From the NCBI RefSeq assembly GCF_016802725.1, contig NC_052665.1, forward strand, positions 8,308,001-8,372,000: a stretch of 64,000 nt of DNA, read 5' to 3'. Below are positions 53,301 through 64,000 of the stretch, one piece after another. The notes under the pieces are model-generated. The model did no database searches. It saw nothing but the letters and a program-made list of their open reading frames with translations, and was not told the DNA's origin. Every line of letters begins with the position of its first letter. Position 1 is the stretch's first letter. The DNA is from Solenopsis invicta. Its lineage: Eukaryota > Arthropoda > Insecta > Hymenoptera > Formicidae. Position numbers and translations under genes: made by a program.

Positions 53301-56300
53301 GAAAATATATTTTTATAAAGAGGAGATGCGCCGGCACAGAAAATCTACCCTGTCGCCATGCGCTACAAACAATCTTTTCTTTAACCATACATTACCTCGT
53401 ATAACATGAGATTACAGGTGACACTAATTGATTTATTCGAGCTACTTTACATAACAACGGAGACCGGAATTTATCACGGCATTCATCAACTCGATATCTA
53501 CTTCCTGAATGTATTGGATAATCCTGGGATAGTTTATACGCTCGTATCTTCGTGTGACCAAGCGTCACCCTTGACACGGCTGACACATTTCACACAGATA
53601 CTTTGGCCAATCTCGCGATCGTAACCGTGGATTCCGGCGCAACGGAGCCAATAACCGAGATTGGCTTTCGTTTCGCCACTGCTCGGCTTGGTCCGTAATC
53701 TTTAGCTGTTTCGTAAGACGCCCTGAAGATCTTCCTGAATGTTGCTGGCGATATCATCCGAGGTCGAGCAATTGCACCGCCATCTTATACCCTTCTTCTC
53801 CTTTTTTATCGTTTCTTTTCTCTTGCTCCTGAAAGACGATACAATCCCACGATCCACATATCCCGCAGACATACTATCATCGCCACCTCGGTCACGTTAC
53901 GGGGACAATATCTAATAAAATGCGGGGCGACGTGGTTCCGAGCTTGCGCTGCGGTCTTTTTTATATAAAGATTTTCTCGGAATTTTGTTCACCCTACCAC
54001 TGATCGTCAATCGCAGAAAAAAAAAAACGAAACTGCATAAACGGCGTGGCGACCATCGCGTCAAGATGAAGAAGTCACGTGTCTCGGATTATCATATAAC
54101 TGAGAGTCTGATCCCAAGTCAGAATACCGTTGGAATAACTCTAGAGATTTGTGTCGTATAATGTGATTTGACATTTATCAGAATAACTTTTTCCCAAAAT
54201 AGGATATAATTATTTACTTTACAGAAATATATAATGATTCAAAATTTTTAATAACTTCAATAGCCTTTAAATAAAAATGCATTCCAAGAATTTCAATTAA
54301 TTATAATTTTTTGTTAAATTTTAGAATTTAATTTATTGTTGAAATTTGCGGTTTATTTAGTGCAAAAATTATTAATTGTACACCTAAAAACTTTATTCGA
54401 TCATTTAATGGTAATTATATCAGATCAAATCAAGCTTGCGTTAACTTAATGAATTATTCCCAGATAATTTGGCAAATATTAATACTAGCCATATAACGAG
54501 TTATATTGTGCGCTGTATTACTATCGTAAGCGATTTTTAACAGCAAGTTGCTATAGATTACATTCCACGGCCTTGACGACTGTCCCTAATCGAAAATTGA
54601 TTGTCATAATCATAACATTATTATCTACTGACCTTAATCGACGCAGATAACAATTCTTCTCTCTAACACGCGAGTTTCTTTTGCCTCTTCGTTAAGTTTA
54701 CACGCTAATCCAGAGCATTGTAAATCCGAGATAGATCGCCTCGGACGTTCATCTTCGTTATCTACAGACTCATGTAAACAGGATGCATGCGACAGCGTTT
54801 CGTGTTATCTGTAGTGATTGCTAGGCGAGGGTTGTCGCTCACCGGCCGTAATAGATTCATTAGGGTAGGCACCACTGCCTACCCCCGGTGTATTGTCGCC
54901 CCTAACTCTGCATACAATGTACCCTCTTTTATTTTCTGTCACTCGATCGCTCATTCGCTTGTAGTATCCATTACTGTTCATCTACACATTCGATCGTGCC
55001 GTTATGTACAATAATAATGCCATTTATTCGTACATTCGTCAGTAGATTTTTTACTATTAACTTTATTTTACATAAAACTTTTTTTGCCTTTACTGAACTT
55101 ATTTAATTATAATCAATAAAGCTAATCAGAGATGAGCCTTGTTCGATTACAACTGAATCTTCATGCTGAATATTTTTTATGCAGCTCCATATTTCTTGTG
55201 CAATTTTATATACATTTTCAAGTTTGTCAAGTCATTTATCAATTCTTGTCTTATGATTGTTTATTGAATTATGTTTTATATAATATTATAATTTATAATT
55301 CCATAATACATCTAAATAAAAAAAATAAAGAAAATACCAATCTCACAAATATATCTTTTTATATTACTTTTTATAACACAATTTATACACAGGTATGTCT
55401 GCCAATTGCAGACAGCTGATTGAACTCGACCACGGTTCCGAATGTTTTACTCGTCAGTTAAAAGTATTCGTTCACGTCACATGAGAGCGAATGTGCGAAT
55501 TTTTTTCAACTACTACATGTAATCCAGTCCAATTAAATTGAACTGCTCAATCATCAACTTTCTAGTCCGCTATTCACTTTTTCGTACAGTCAAACCTCGA
55601 CAGATATCTCGCAAATTAGATTATTGATCGTTAATCAATATCACTGCAATTTGGCAACGCTCCAACGCGCAGCATGCCTTTGTTTGTGTGCGCGTTCAAT
55701 GAAAGGCCGTGTGCTGTCCATTGCAGTTTTTCTCGCTTACGAACGAATAATCGACTCGGGTGGGCGATGCAATTGGGCGGTGCAATGGTCGTATATAGGG
55801 CAGCCTTGAAATGTAATTTTTGTATTCTTCCACGAGTCCCAATGCATTAAAAAATCACAATCTAACTTTTTAAGACGGAAAAATTTGAATTCTTCATTAA
55901 ACTGTAGATTGCTTTAAATACTTCAAAACCTAAATAACGTTTTCTCGCTTATTACAGTATTTTAATATGTTTTACTTTCCCGAGGTTCAATTCTACGTCT
56001 TGTTCGAGTTGCTTGAGCGAAACAGATGCAAATACATATTCATGTTTCCTTCGATCTTACTTTCACGGGAGTTTTCTTTATCTTGTTTTTTATTTGCGTG
56101 GATTGAGTTTCCCCCCTATCTTCTCGACACGTTTCTCTGATATAATTTTATCACGATATTACACCAACTGTGCAAACAATATTGCGTCTCCTCATTAGCA
56201 TTTCTTTTTGACGCCGCAACATCCGGTATTGTATTTTTACCATTAATCCCGTGGATCGCTGTTCACTCTAATCTCGTGCACCACACTTTTTTTGAATGTT

Positions 56301-56887
56301 TAAAAAAGTTTAACGGTTTAAAAAAGTTTCGAACGAACAAAGTCGGTAGAAAAGTAGCTTCAGGTGAAAATAAAAGGTAATGGATTCTCGCACCCGTTTT
56401 TCATCGCCGCGAAGGGGATGGGTCATCAGTCGTCTTCCGCGATCCTGCCCCTTTGTGAAAGTTTGAATACGTAGACAACGTCTGGTTTCGTAGGGACCAT
56501 TTCTTCCGCAGCTTCCCGTATCCGGCGCTTCTTCGCCGTTTGTCACCCACTGCCAAGAATGTGCCGCGAATTCGAAGGAAAAGATAAAATGGAATCGCAC
56601 ACGCGTCGCGTCCCCGCTTTTACGGCGACAGGCCTGAATTGTACGATAATTTGCTGGATTCATTGTCCAGGAATTAATTCCCCATTTCGCGCTTTACGAA
56701 TCCCCCAGTCGCCACTCCTTTGTATTTGACCGTGGAAAATGAAGTTCAAGCCCTCTCGTGATACTAAAATACGCCGGAAATTGGGGATATCCTGCTGCGT
56801 TATGGATCCCACAGTAATTTCACGTGACACTATACAAGAATATGAAAATATGAATCCGCATTCTTTTAGTCGTCTTCGAGAACCCCG

Positions 56888-56933
56888 AAACTGATGAGTT
56901 TTTCTAAATAAATTTAGAAAAACTCATCAGTTT
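56888..56933. repeat. Perfect 22-bp inverted repeat (hairpin)
   Basis: Left arm 56888-56909 and right arm 56912-56933 are exact reverse complements with a 2-base AA spacer. Part of the arm (cagtttttctaaattta) is repeated again immediately downstream. It lies in the 10.7-kb intron. It could be a recombination-prone palindrome or the core of a very small fold-back element. Confidence 0.9.
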
Positions 56934-58262
56934 TTCTAAATTTATTTATTACTTCATCATGACAATCATTCGACTGAATCTGTATAAATTTTCTCATTGG
57001 CTTTAATTTGAAACTATTAAAGTAAAATCAGTCGTGCGTATTAGCAATTATAAAATATCTATTAAACTATAGGAGCATAATAAAATCCTCAATGTAGAAA
57101 ATTATGTCATCTAGTAAAATCGAGTTAGCCCAGTTTCTATTAACCAAATAATGGCTATTAACAAAGTTGAATGCAGTGAACAATAAAATAAATGTTCAAA
57201 GCATAATCCACACCGTTAAATAACTACGTGTATATTGTACGCATACGACGCGCGCGCAATGTGATTACTCACATTGTGTGCATGGAGATCGATCAAAAAC
57301 AAATTATCTGGCGACAAAGAGACGTACAAAGCCTATTGCACTCTAAGCGGTCGATATCCGCATCCTGATGCTACGAGCCTTTGTGTCTGGTCCATCGGTG
57401 CTGGTTGGACGACGCGATGGATCAGAGCGGCTTCCGATAATAATTTTTTTTTCTCGTTCGGCAAGTTCATCCGTATATCTGCGGTGGTCCCTGTCAAAAG
57501 CAGCAACCAACATGGTTTATAGCGCATCTCGTTCTTGCCGCCCTCGCAAGGAGAGAGGGAACGAGGAAGGCTTTCGGTGGGTCCCTCTCCGGTCGAGCAT
57601 AATGCGCCCATTATCTTCAGTCCTTTCGTCTATTCCGCATGTGTACCTTGCCTATATAATGTACCGGGTGTCCGCGTAATTTTGTGCCTTCTCCTCGTCT
57701 GCTCGACCTTGCTTTCTCTTTCTCTCGTTGCTGTCGCGAATGGCCGTGACACGATCGTAAAGCCTAAAGAGGCATTAGACGATGCTCGAACGGGTCGACG
57801 AATACGAAGAGGCTGAAAGGGGTGGTTGGCTGTGGGGCAAGACTAGAACGTCAGGCAAGGAAGCCAGGGACCATTACGGTAATATCCCATGGACGGAGGA
57901 AGTGATTTTTAAGGAGATAAGGCTGCCATTTCAAGGCAATTTTGCTTTCCCCGTAAGCTTTTTCGTTCTCTTTCTTTGGCGACCCGGGTCCCCCACGCTT
58001 CCTTCCACAACAGAACGATTATGAAAATTTCGCGCCGTTTTCGGGGTTCTCGAAGGTGAGCTTTGGCTAGAACATCCTTCTCGCATAAATCTTCGGAATC
58101 TTTGTGTTCACGATCGATAAATTCCTTGCCATTTCTCAACTATTTTACATATATCAAACTCTTTTTATACATAACATTTAGCCAACAATACACAAATTAT
58201 GTAAATTATATTGGTGACTTAATTGTAATTGTGTTACAATTACTATTTTAATTAATTTTTAG

Positions 58263-59188
58263 ATCCTTCAGCGTCCGGTTCATCCTGCGAAGACGACGAG
58301 GACGGACGGACAGTTATCGTTAGAAAACGAAAAAATAGCGTCTACGCTTCCTCGACTCGTGCTCCATCAGCGGACAGGGATACTTTAAATTCGACCGATG
58401 GTCTGCTCGTAGATTGCGTCGCTCTGGTACATCTCACTGATCAATCCCCGACCGAGTCTGCTCAACCCGTGCGTCATCCGTCGCCATATTACTACGGCGA
58501 TCTGTTCAAGGTACCGGAGCAATTATCCAAATCACAACCAAGCCAGTATCGGAAAAGCGTCAGTCTCGATGTACCGGGCGAGCGCTCGCGCACACCCGGT
58601 GTACCCAAGAGAAACTCGGTAGCGGGTGATGGAGGCTCGTACTCGTCTCAGCCACGGCATTATCAGCAACTGCAGCAGCCGTATCCACCGCCACCGCTAC
58701 CACCGTACTATCGCAATCAGGATCTAGTGAGCCCCACGTCGGGGAGCGAGCATGCTGTCCCAGCCAGAAACGAGATCCTCTCGTCGTGCATCATCACCGA
58801 GTGGGATCACACCCTCATGCCTCCTCATAGGCTGCTGAGCCATGATCTGCCTACCGCCGTTTGTACCTGTATCGCATCGCCTGAAGAGGAAGAGGATGAG
58901 CTAGATCGACGGCAGCCGCAAGTGACGCGGCATCAAGTGCGCAAGCTACGACGTACGCGGAGGATAGACCCGCAGCCGATACTCGTCGAGAACGAGGACG
59001 ACGTGGAGGGTGAGGACGAGGGGGTGGAGGGGGACGAAGAAGACGCGGAGCCCGAGGAAGAGGACGAAGAAGGAATGGCCAGGCAACGTCACCTCTACGA
59101 GACGGCCTTTGACTGCAAGGTCAATCGCTCCGACGATGATCTTGACGATCCCGATCGCGTCACCAATCATGCGGTACTACATTCCCAG
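58263..59188 (+). CDS. Coding exon 3: Pro-rich, acidic, disordered region (possible sprint/RIN-like)
   Basis: The exon is 926 bp, phase 1 in and phase 0 out, and encodes about 309 residues. The split Asp codon restored across the intron leads into DPSASGSSCEDDEDG. In order it contains a basic patch VRKRKNS, a segment ending LLVDCVALVHLTDQ, a PSPYYYGDLFK motif, a proline-rich stretch PYPPPPLPPYY (58679-58711) that could bind SH3 domains, a conserved-looking ITEWDHTLMPPHRLLSHDLP segment followed by TAVCTCIA, a basic run KLRRTRRI, and a block of Glu/Asp with Gly (58988-59071). It ends AVLHSQ at the donor cag|gtatgt. The Cys/His-containing ITEWDH...CTC segment is the least low-complexity part and the best probe for homologues. 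There is no catalytic domain. The long open frame with few shadows and clean phase make coding status secure; identity is provisional. Confidence 0.9.
58679..58711 (+). other. Proline-rich putative SH3-binding stretch
   Basis: Eleven codons read PYPPPPLPPYY within coding exon 3. PxxP spacing is present (PPPPLPP). Such stretches are known SH3/WW ligands and occur N-terminal to the SH2 domain in RIN-family proteins, which is compatible with, but does not prove, the sprint assignment. Confidence 0.5.
58988..59071 (+). repeat. Acidic low-complexity block
   Basis: Twenty-eight codons of exon 3 are almost all Glu and Asp, interspersed with Gly and Val (ENEDDVEGEDEG..., ending EEEDEE). The DNA is a GAG/GAC-rich purine tract, so length variation between alleles would be expected. 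It directly precedes the exon's C-terminal segment ARQRHLYETAFDCK. Confidence 0.8.
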
Positions 59189-59408
59189 GTATGTACAGAG
59201 TCTTCAAGCTGTTACCAATGCTTTTTTCAATGTTGAATTAAATGCAGAATTTTTATTTGCAAATTATCTTGCCGTTATTTTTTATCTTCTTATTTCTAAA
59301 CAACACATTTCGTTCAACTTTGCTACGTTCAGCATAAAAAGTTATATAAATGTCATTATTTTTTTATTTATAAAAAACAAGTTTTGAATGAAATAAAATA
59401 AAACACAG
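59189..59408 (+). other. Short intron, 220 bp
   Basis: This phase-0 intron starts gtatgt after cag and ends aaaacacag. It is AT-rich. The plus frame of exon 3 runs on for only about 16 codons into it before a stop, which supports real splicing. The acceptor has a weak pyrimidine tract (A-rich before cacag), the weakest of the four acceptors. Confidence 0.8.
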
Positions 59409-59573
59409 ATACGGGGTAGCGGTACTGCGCCAACGAGTAGAACGAGTTCGTCAATAGACATGTCGCAACATCAGCAATCGCTTCCTTACGCCAGTCAGTC
59501 ACAGTCAAGCAAAGATAATCGACGTAAGGTTGTACTTCTCCGCCCAAAACCGATTCCGAGCCGCTTGCAGCAG

Positions 59574-59611
<38 letters not shown>

Positions 59612-61008
59612 ACAGCAATCGCAACAACAGTCAGACAATATTTCTACTCTGTCCCAAGATATCGAGTCCCTCCAAATCAATTCGAGCGATGAGAAAACCG
59701 GATCTCCGAGACTACCAGCGCGTGATTACACCCCGTCACCGCCATCGACCGCACCCTTACCCGCAAAATTTCATGGAAACCGAGATCATTTGCTGTTGAA
59801 TATTCGCAGCGCGCCGAATTTACCTTCGCAACAGGATCATCCCCGTTTGAAGGATATGAGATTACCGGTGAAATCGTTGTTGCGTGCCAAGGACTCGCCG
59901 CAGAGCAGCGAGGGCAGCATTCTTGAAATCAAAAGCCGACCGAAGACCTTCGTCCCGGAAAATATTGATTCTTCGCAGGGCCGTCGATTCGACAAGGAGC
60001 TTATATTGGAATTCAAAGACAGGCCCCGGGAGGAGCGGCAACGACCACGCAGTCTGATCCGCGAGAGCAGGCCAATAATGGAGTTCAAGGGCAGGCCTCA
60101 CGAAGCGGAGAGCGAACACGCGCGACCGCGAAGAGAAGCTGGTCTCTTGGAGTTCAAACTGCGTACTCCGAGACGTCGCGCTGGTTACTCCAGCACGGAG
60201 AGTATGGCGACTAGCAGCAGCGGCGGCAGTATGGAATCCATCAGGAGTAGCACTAGCGAGGGTAACAGATCGACCAGTAGCTCTGACAGTCGACACAGCA
60301 CCAGATCACTGAGCTCCCACAGCTCAGACAGCAGCAGCAACTGCTTCCATCATCATCAACAGTCGCTACCTGGCTTTCTAAACCATCACGCTACTAAGCT
60401 GCATATTCTCTCGCCGATCTCCGATAAATCTTCGCAAGAGCCGGCCTCGGAGACCTCCGACAACAATCGCAATAATAATTCGCAGAAGGCCTCACCCGAG
60501 GAGAACGTCACCGCGGAGAACAATGTCACGGCGGGCAACAACACTAACACGAACACGGTCACCTCGCCCATGGACACGTCTTTTAAGAAGCGGCGAACGC
60601 CGCAGAACAAGAATCTTATTAACCTTGCTCTGCAGTCATCGTCGTCGGGCGACGCAGAGATCCAGGGATCGGACAGCGGTATATCCATCGAGTCCCGTGC
60701 TGGTATCAAGTGTAAACCCTTCGGATTTCATTTGTTGAAGCCGCAGCTTGACAATATTAATTTCGTCGACAACGAGCCGGAACTCTCGGATCTGCCCTTC
60801 GACATGCCAAAACTGCGAAGAAGACGGCTGCTGATGCAACAGGATGCCACTACATCCGGAAGCGCGACCAGTGTGGACCTAAGGGATTTACCTTTCGACA
60901 TGCCGAAACTTAGGAAACGTCTCAGATGTACTCAGAGTACCGAATCTAGCGCGTCTCAGGCGTCATCTAGTCTCTCAGTACGCGATGTAGAGCCGCCTTC
61001 TTTATTTG
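59409..61008 (+). CDS. Coding exon 4, large, continuing to a donor (partial gene; possible sprint/RIN-like)
   Basis: The exon is 1600 bp, phase 0 in and phase 1 out, with about 533 residues starting IRGSGTAPTSRTSSSIDMSQ and ending EPPSLF before the donor tttg|gtaagt. In order it contains KVVLLRPKPIPSRL, a 17-Gln run (59568-59618), a Pro/Ser segment PSPPSTAPLP, four LEFKxRP-like repeats (59922-60170), a Ser-rich segment ending in HHHQQ (about 60190-60365), an Asn-rich tract, a basic KKRRTPQNKN, a GSDSGISIES stretch, and two copies of DLPFDMPKLR followed by Arg/Lys (60789-60920). No folded domain is visible. From memory of insect RIN-family (sprint) proteins, the SDSGISI and LPFDMPKLR features lie N-terminal to the SH2 domain, which would be encoded by later exons. 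The alternative is another insect adaptor such as an NHS/GUK-holder type, whose hallmarks I do not see. Family identity about 0.4; coding status near certain. Confidence 0.92.
59568..59618 (+). repeat. Polyglutamine (CAG/CAA) run
   Basis: There are seventeen consecutive Gln codons, CAG interrupted by CAA, followed by Ser and three more Gln. The interruptions should slow slippage. Glutamine runs are common in long insect regulatory proteins and are often polymorphic. The opposite strand shows only a Cys-rich shadow frame. Confidence 0.95.
59922..60170 (+). repeat. Four-copy LEFKxRP protein repeat
   Basis: Within exon 4 the core (L/M)E(F/I)K-x-R recurs four times: LEIKSRP (59922-59942), LEFKDRP (60006-60026), MEFKGRP (60078-60098) and LEFKLRTP (60147-60170). 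Spacing is 28, 24 and 23 residues. Linkers are Arg/Glu/Pro-rich. The codons used differ between copies (for example TTC AAA against TTC AAG, AGG against CGT), so the repeats are old rather than a recent DNA duplication. Function unknown; a short linear peptide-binding motif is a reasonable inference. Confidence 0.8.
60789..60920 (+). repeat. Duplicated DLPFDMPKLR motif
   Basis: DLPFDMPKLRRRR (60789-60827) and DLPFDMPKLRKR (60885-60920) are 32 residues apart in exon 4. The first nine codons encode identical residues with different synonymous codons (CTG CCC against TTA CCT), which implies selection on the peptide and not a fresh duplication. Both copies end in a basic cluster. I associate this motif with the N-terminal part of insect sprint-type proteins, from memory only. 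Confidence 0.85.
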
Positions 61009-64000
61009 GTAAGTTCTCATTGATTTACTTTATATTTCATATTGCAGCTTTGAAAATAAAAATTTCACTAAATGTTAGTAATAAATAAGTGAATATATCA
61101 TATAAATATATAATTATTGATAATACGATTATATTCTTCTTTAAATACTTTTTTCTATATTTTATTTTATATTTTAAATTATGTATGTATATAATGTACT
61201 GTTATTGCTTCTTGCGTAAACTATTTTTTGAAAGAAAATTATAATGTAAAAGGCAAACCACGGGAGAATTTGGTTTATCTTTCTTTTTAATCGAGCGTCT
61301 GGCCATTAAATCGATAAAAACCGTACTTTCGGCACCTCGAGGTAAACTAAGTACTCATCAGGGCGGAGGGGCTACCGTAATTTGATGCTGATCGTTATGA
61401 ACCTTCCAGACAACAGTTAACATCGTTAAGCTTCACTTAGTTGCTCCCAGCGACTGGATATTCACTACAAACACACGCCTCTTCGTCAACTATGTGTATT
61501 AATGTCACATATAATTTCTGTATACACTATGTAACACATTATTTACTAGAGTTAGTGTAGTATATTACTGTTAATCTACTGCACTAAAACAAACATTAAT
61601 ACAAGCATAATTGAAAATGTAGTTTGGCCAATATGTATGACAAAGTAATTTAACATAGATTATTTAAATATTAAACCCATATTTATCATAGTAATGAAAC
61701 TGCTTCTATTATAAATGTACAGTAATAGACACATCGGCATTTAAGTATAACGACTCACAGTCATTTATATAACTGTAAGTAATTAAACAGTACTTATGGA
61801 TCCTTGTTTGGCAATAACAATTTATCAAGTGAAGTAAACGGCAACGTGTAATTTTGATCACATTGAATAGTACGAATAATAGAACATCAATAATTTATCG
61901 CCAAGTGAATCTGGCCCGATGCAAGTGCACCGCGAAACGCTCGGAATTAGTCGGGTGATTAAGCCCGCCACCGCCGCTGCTGCTGCTGCCGTCGTACCAG
62001 GCACCCTCTCCAGTTATCCCCCGGAGCTGTATCGTCCAACCTGATGGGACTTTGAACGCACGTCGTCTACCCTCCGAGTTCCCAAATTGCGAAAGCTCTA
62101 ATGCGAGAGCCACGAGAACGAGCTCTCTCGCGCTGCATACCGCCTACGGCCGAGGGAGCCGCAAACCTGCGGTGGTGCCGATCTGCGGGGGGCGACGGTA
62201 AATGCTAGCACACGAGGGATAGGCGCGCTGGGGTTTTACGTGCGCTGATGTATAGACCTACCGGGATAAGGTAGGCGAGAGAAGGAACGTGAGAGAGAGA
62301 CGAGGAAAGAGCGGGCAACTATTTTTATCGTCGGCCGAATGTCAATAAAAGCACGGAATGCCCGGTAAATCCGTTTTGCCTGGAAGTTTTACGGGTCCTT
62401 GGGAACTGTTCTTTTTCTCCGCCCGGCGAGAACGTGTGGCGGCGGCGACGACCGCGCGACGAGTGATTCCTCACGCCGTGAAATACGCCGACGCGGATTT
62501 ATTTAATCAATTACGGCCCCGGGGGCTCTAAAGCACGGCACTCGTTTTAGCGTCGTTGCCCGGGTGATTTAAAGCGCGGCCGATTACCTCTACCACTTGC
62601 AAATTTCGTCGAGCCGGAAACAAATTACGCGAGACGGATTATTCTTTCTTTCGCATCGTCATGCAATCGTAAAGGATATTGATATGTACAAAAATTTTCA
62701 AAAGCATCCCGTCTAAGGGAATACAGATTTCTTTTCATCTTTCAAACAAGCCTAATAACATTTATTGCAGCTTTCAAAGAATTTTTTTTTACTGCCCGTT
62801 TAACACGTGTGTGTACCCAATTGTTCGTCAATGAAGTGCGATATATACAAAGCAAATGAAGCACATGGTGCACTCGATTCCGTTGATAAAAGCCCAGTCA
62901 TGTCACTCAGTTGTAATCTCTCTTTGAGCAGCTACCTCATCGAAAATATGAATAAATAGCCGTCGCCTGCACGAAGTTTAATCGACGTGCGGGTAAATAC
63001 GTGAATGCACCGCGCGCACACGAGCATTCGTCGGGTCGGTCCTTTTCGCTTGCCGGATAACGAAAGTGCGATTGTCGCGTTGCGTTCCCTCGCGAAGCTA
63101 CACACGAATTATTTCGACTACGGCTGGTCGAATATTTCACTGTGACGCGCTTTTCGTTGTTGAATGTACGGTAGACATAAAAAGGTTCTGGCAATTCCGA
63201 ATGGCTACGCACGAGTGCGTTTTAATAACGAAAATTGTATACTTACCCATACAAAGTGTGATTATGTAACGTTACACTCGTATATGTATGTCCCCCCCCC
63301 CTCGCCCAAAAGGCTTCTTACAATTTTATTAATACAGAGTCACGAATAAACCCAAATTAAAATGTTATTCAGTCGTTATATAAATTTAGAACCAATTGCT
63401 TTAAAAATTAAAAAATACGTGTTATTTCGTAACTGATGCAAAACGCGCTCTGTCCGTGAACAATATTTCGTATCTCGATTTGGCAGTCGGATGTACGAGC
63501 GAACCGAGACCCGTAATATTTTTCCCGGTTGATGGATGTCGGATTCGTAAATTAGCTTTTGAAGAGGGACCAGAGGGAAAAAAGGGGAAGTGAGGGAACG
63601 GGAGGTCGAATGCGTTAGCACGTAATCAGGACCAGATTTCTCTAAAGATATACGCTTTTTATACGTTTCGTTGTCGACAATTACTTTTTTGGAAGTGGGA
63701 GGCCCGGCAGGATGTGATCGATCGATTTCTTCGCCTACGACTATCGCAGGTGGCTAGTGGATCGTCTTATTGGTTTGTCAGTACGAATAGGTCGTCGATC
63801 ACGATAAGCCATCTTGACCGATGAGGCGATTCAATCACCATCTACATTTTTTAAATGTTTCTTATTAGTAAACATCATAATTATTAATATTGTTAGTACG
63901 ATTCTATTATCATTGGCTGTTAGCAATAATCCATTGATTTTTATTATACTACTTGAATTGGATTGAAAGATTATTTCTCCGGTATAATATCGGTAATAGT
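61009..64000 (+). other. Start of the next intron; no further exon seen
   Basis: This begins at the phase-1 donor 61009. The first 250 bases are AT-rich, followed by mixed sequence. A CpG- and G/C-rich block occupies about 61960-62660 and includes a CCG/CTG run at 61965-61995. Its minus-strand reading frame (SSSSGGGG) looks like a simple-repeat shadow. A homopolymer of C lies at 63292-63301. No plus-strand frame starts at a convincing phase-1 acceptor, so the next exon of the gene probably lies beyond the window. Confidence 0.55.

Larger units (their letters stand above)
47545..58262 (+). other. Intron, about 10.7 kb
   Basis: This runs from the phase-1 donor at 47545 to the acceptor attaattttttag ending at 58262. 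It contains AT-rich blocks (about 47600-48230, 54130-54560, 55030-55400) between CpG-rich segments (48240-49790, 50040-53100), an (AT)11 repeat at 50311-50332, a (CG)n run at 49260-49277, CT-rich tracts near 50898-50935, and a perfect inverted repeat at 56888-56933. A donor-like site sits at 51055 (cgacg|gtaagtac), but no convincing open exon precedes it. No supported nested gene was found, although one minus-strand frame at 48678-48941 is discussed as a finding. Confidence 0.6.

Noticed and set aside
59495..59680. Minus-strand Cys-rich frame
   Set aside because: It is the antisense shadow of the CAG/CAA glutamine run.
61895..62113. Minus-strand frame with Ser/Gly run
   Set aside because: The run comes from a CCG/CTG simple repeat, and the remainder has no motif.

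Overview
This looks like one window of an insect nuclear genome. It has spliced exons, large introns, no operon-like packing, many GA/CT and CA microsatellites, MITE-like elements, and AT-rich blocks alternating with CpG-rich ones. The CpG-rich non-coding DNA and the exon style suggest a hymenopteran, plausibly an ant, but that is an inference from texture and not a proven identification.

Only one gene is strongly supported. Four plus-strand exons (42348-42467, 47409-47544, 58263-59188, 59409-61008) have good acceptors and donors, and every junction joins in phase. Together they give about 927 residues of an open, mostly disordered protein. It carries a proline-rich stretch, an acidic block, a 17-glutamine run, a Ser-rich/His-rich segment, four copies of an (L/M)E(F/I)K-x-R repeat and two copies of an LPFDMPKLR motif. 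The last exon ends at a donor, so the protein continues beyond the window; the first supported exon begins in phase 0 at an acceptor, so at least one exon probably lies further upstream. The paired LPFDMPKLR motifs and the GSDSGISIES stretch make the N-terminal region of sprint (the insect RIN-family Rab5 GEF) my best candidate. The diagnostic SH2, VPS9 and RA domains would lie outside the window, so this stays provisional.

Positions 1-42347 hold no coding exon I can support firmly. They are either an upstream intron of the same gene or intergenic DNA. They contain a 292-bp fold-back MITE with a TTA target duplication (5768-6059), two of the three copies of a second MITE family (15524-15735 plus; 20340-20573 minus; the third copy is in an intron at 43750-43964), a looser AT-rich fold-back (about 13030-13350), a minisatellite (30788-30950) and several simple repeats. 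One minus-strand reading frame (33471-33605) looks like a signal-peptide first exon and is listed at low confidence.

The introns (4.9 kb, 10.7 kb, 220 bp) and the 3-kb tail hold no second gene I can support. I found no rRNA, tRNA or CRISPR array and no intact transposase, and I see no convincing new biological system. The most useful leads are the internal protein repeats, the MITE families and the perfect 22-bp-arm palindrome at 56888-56933.
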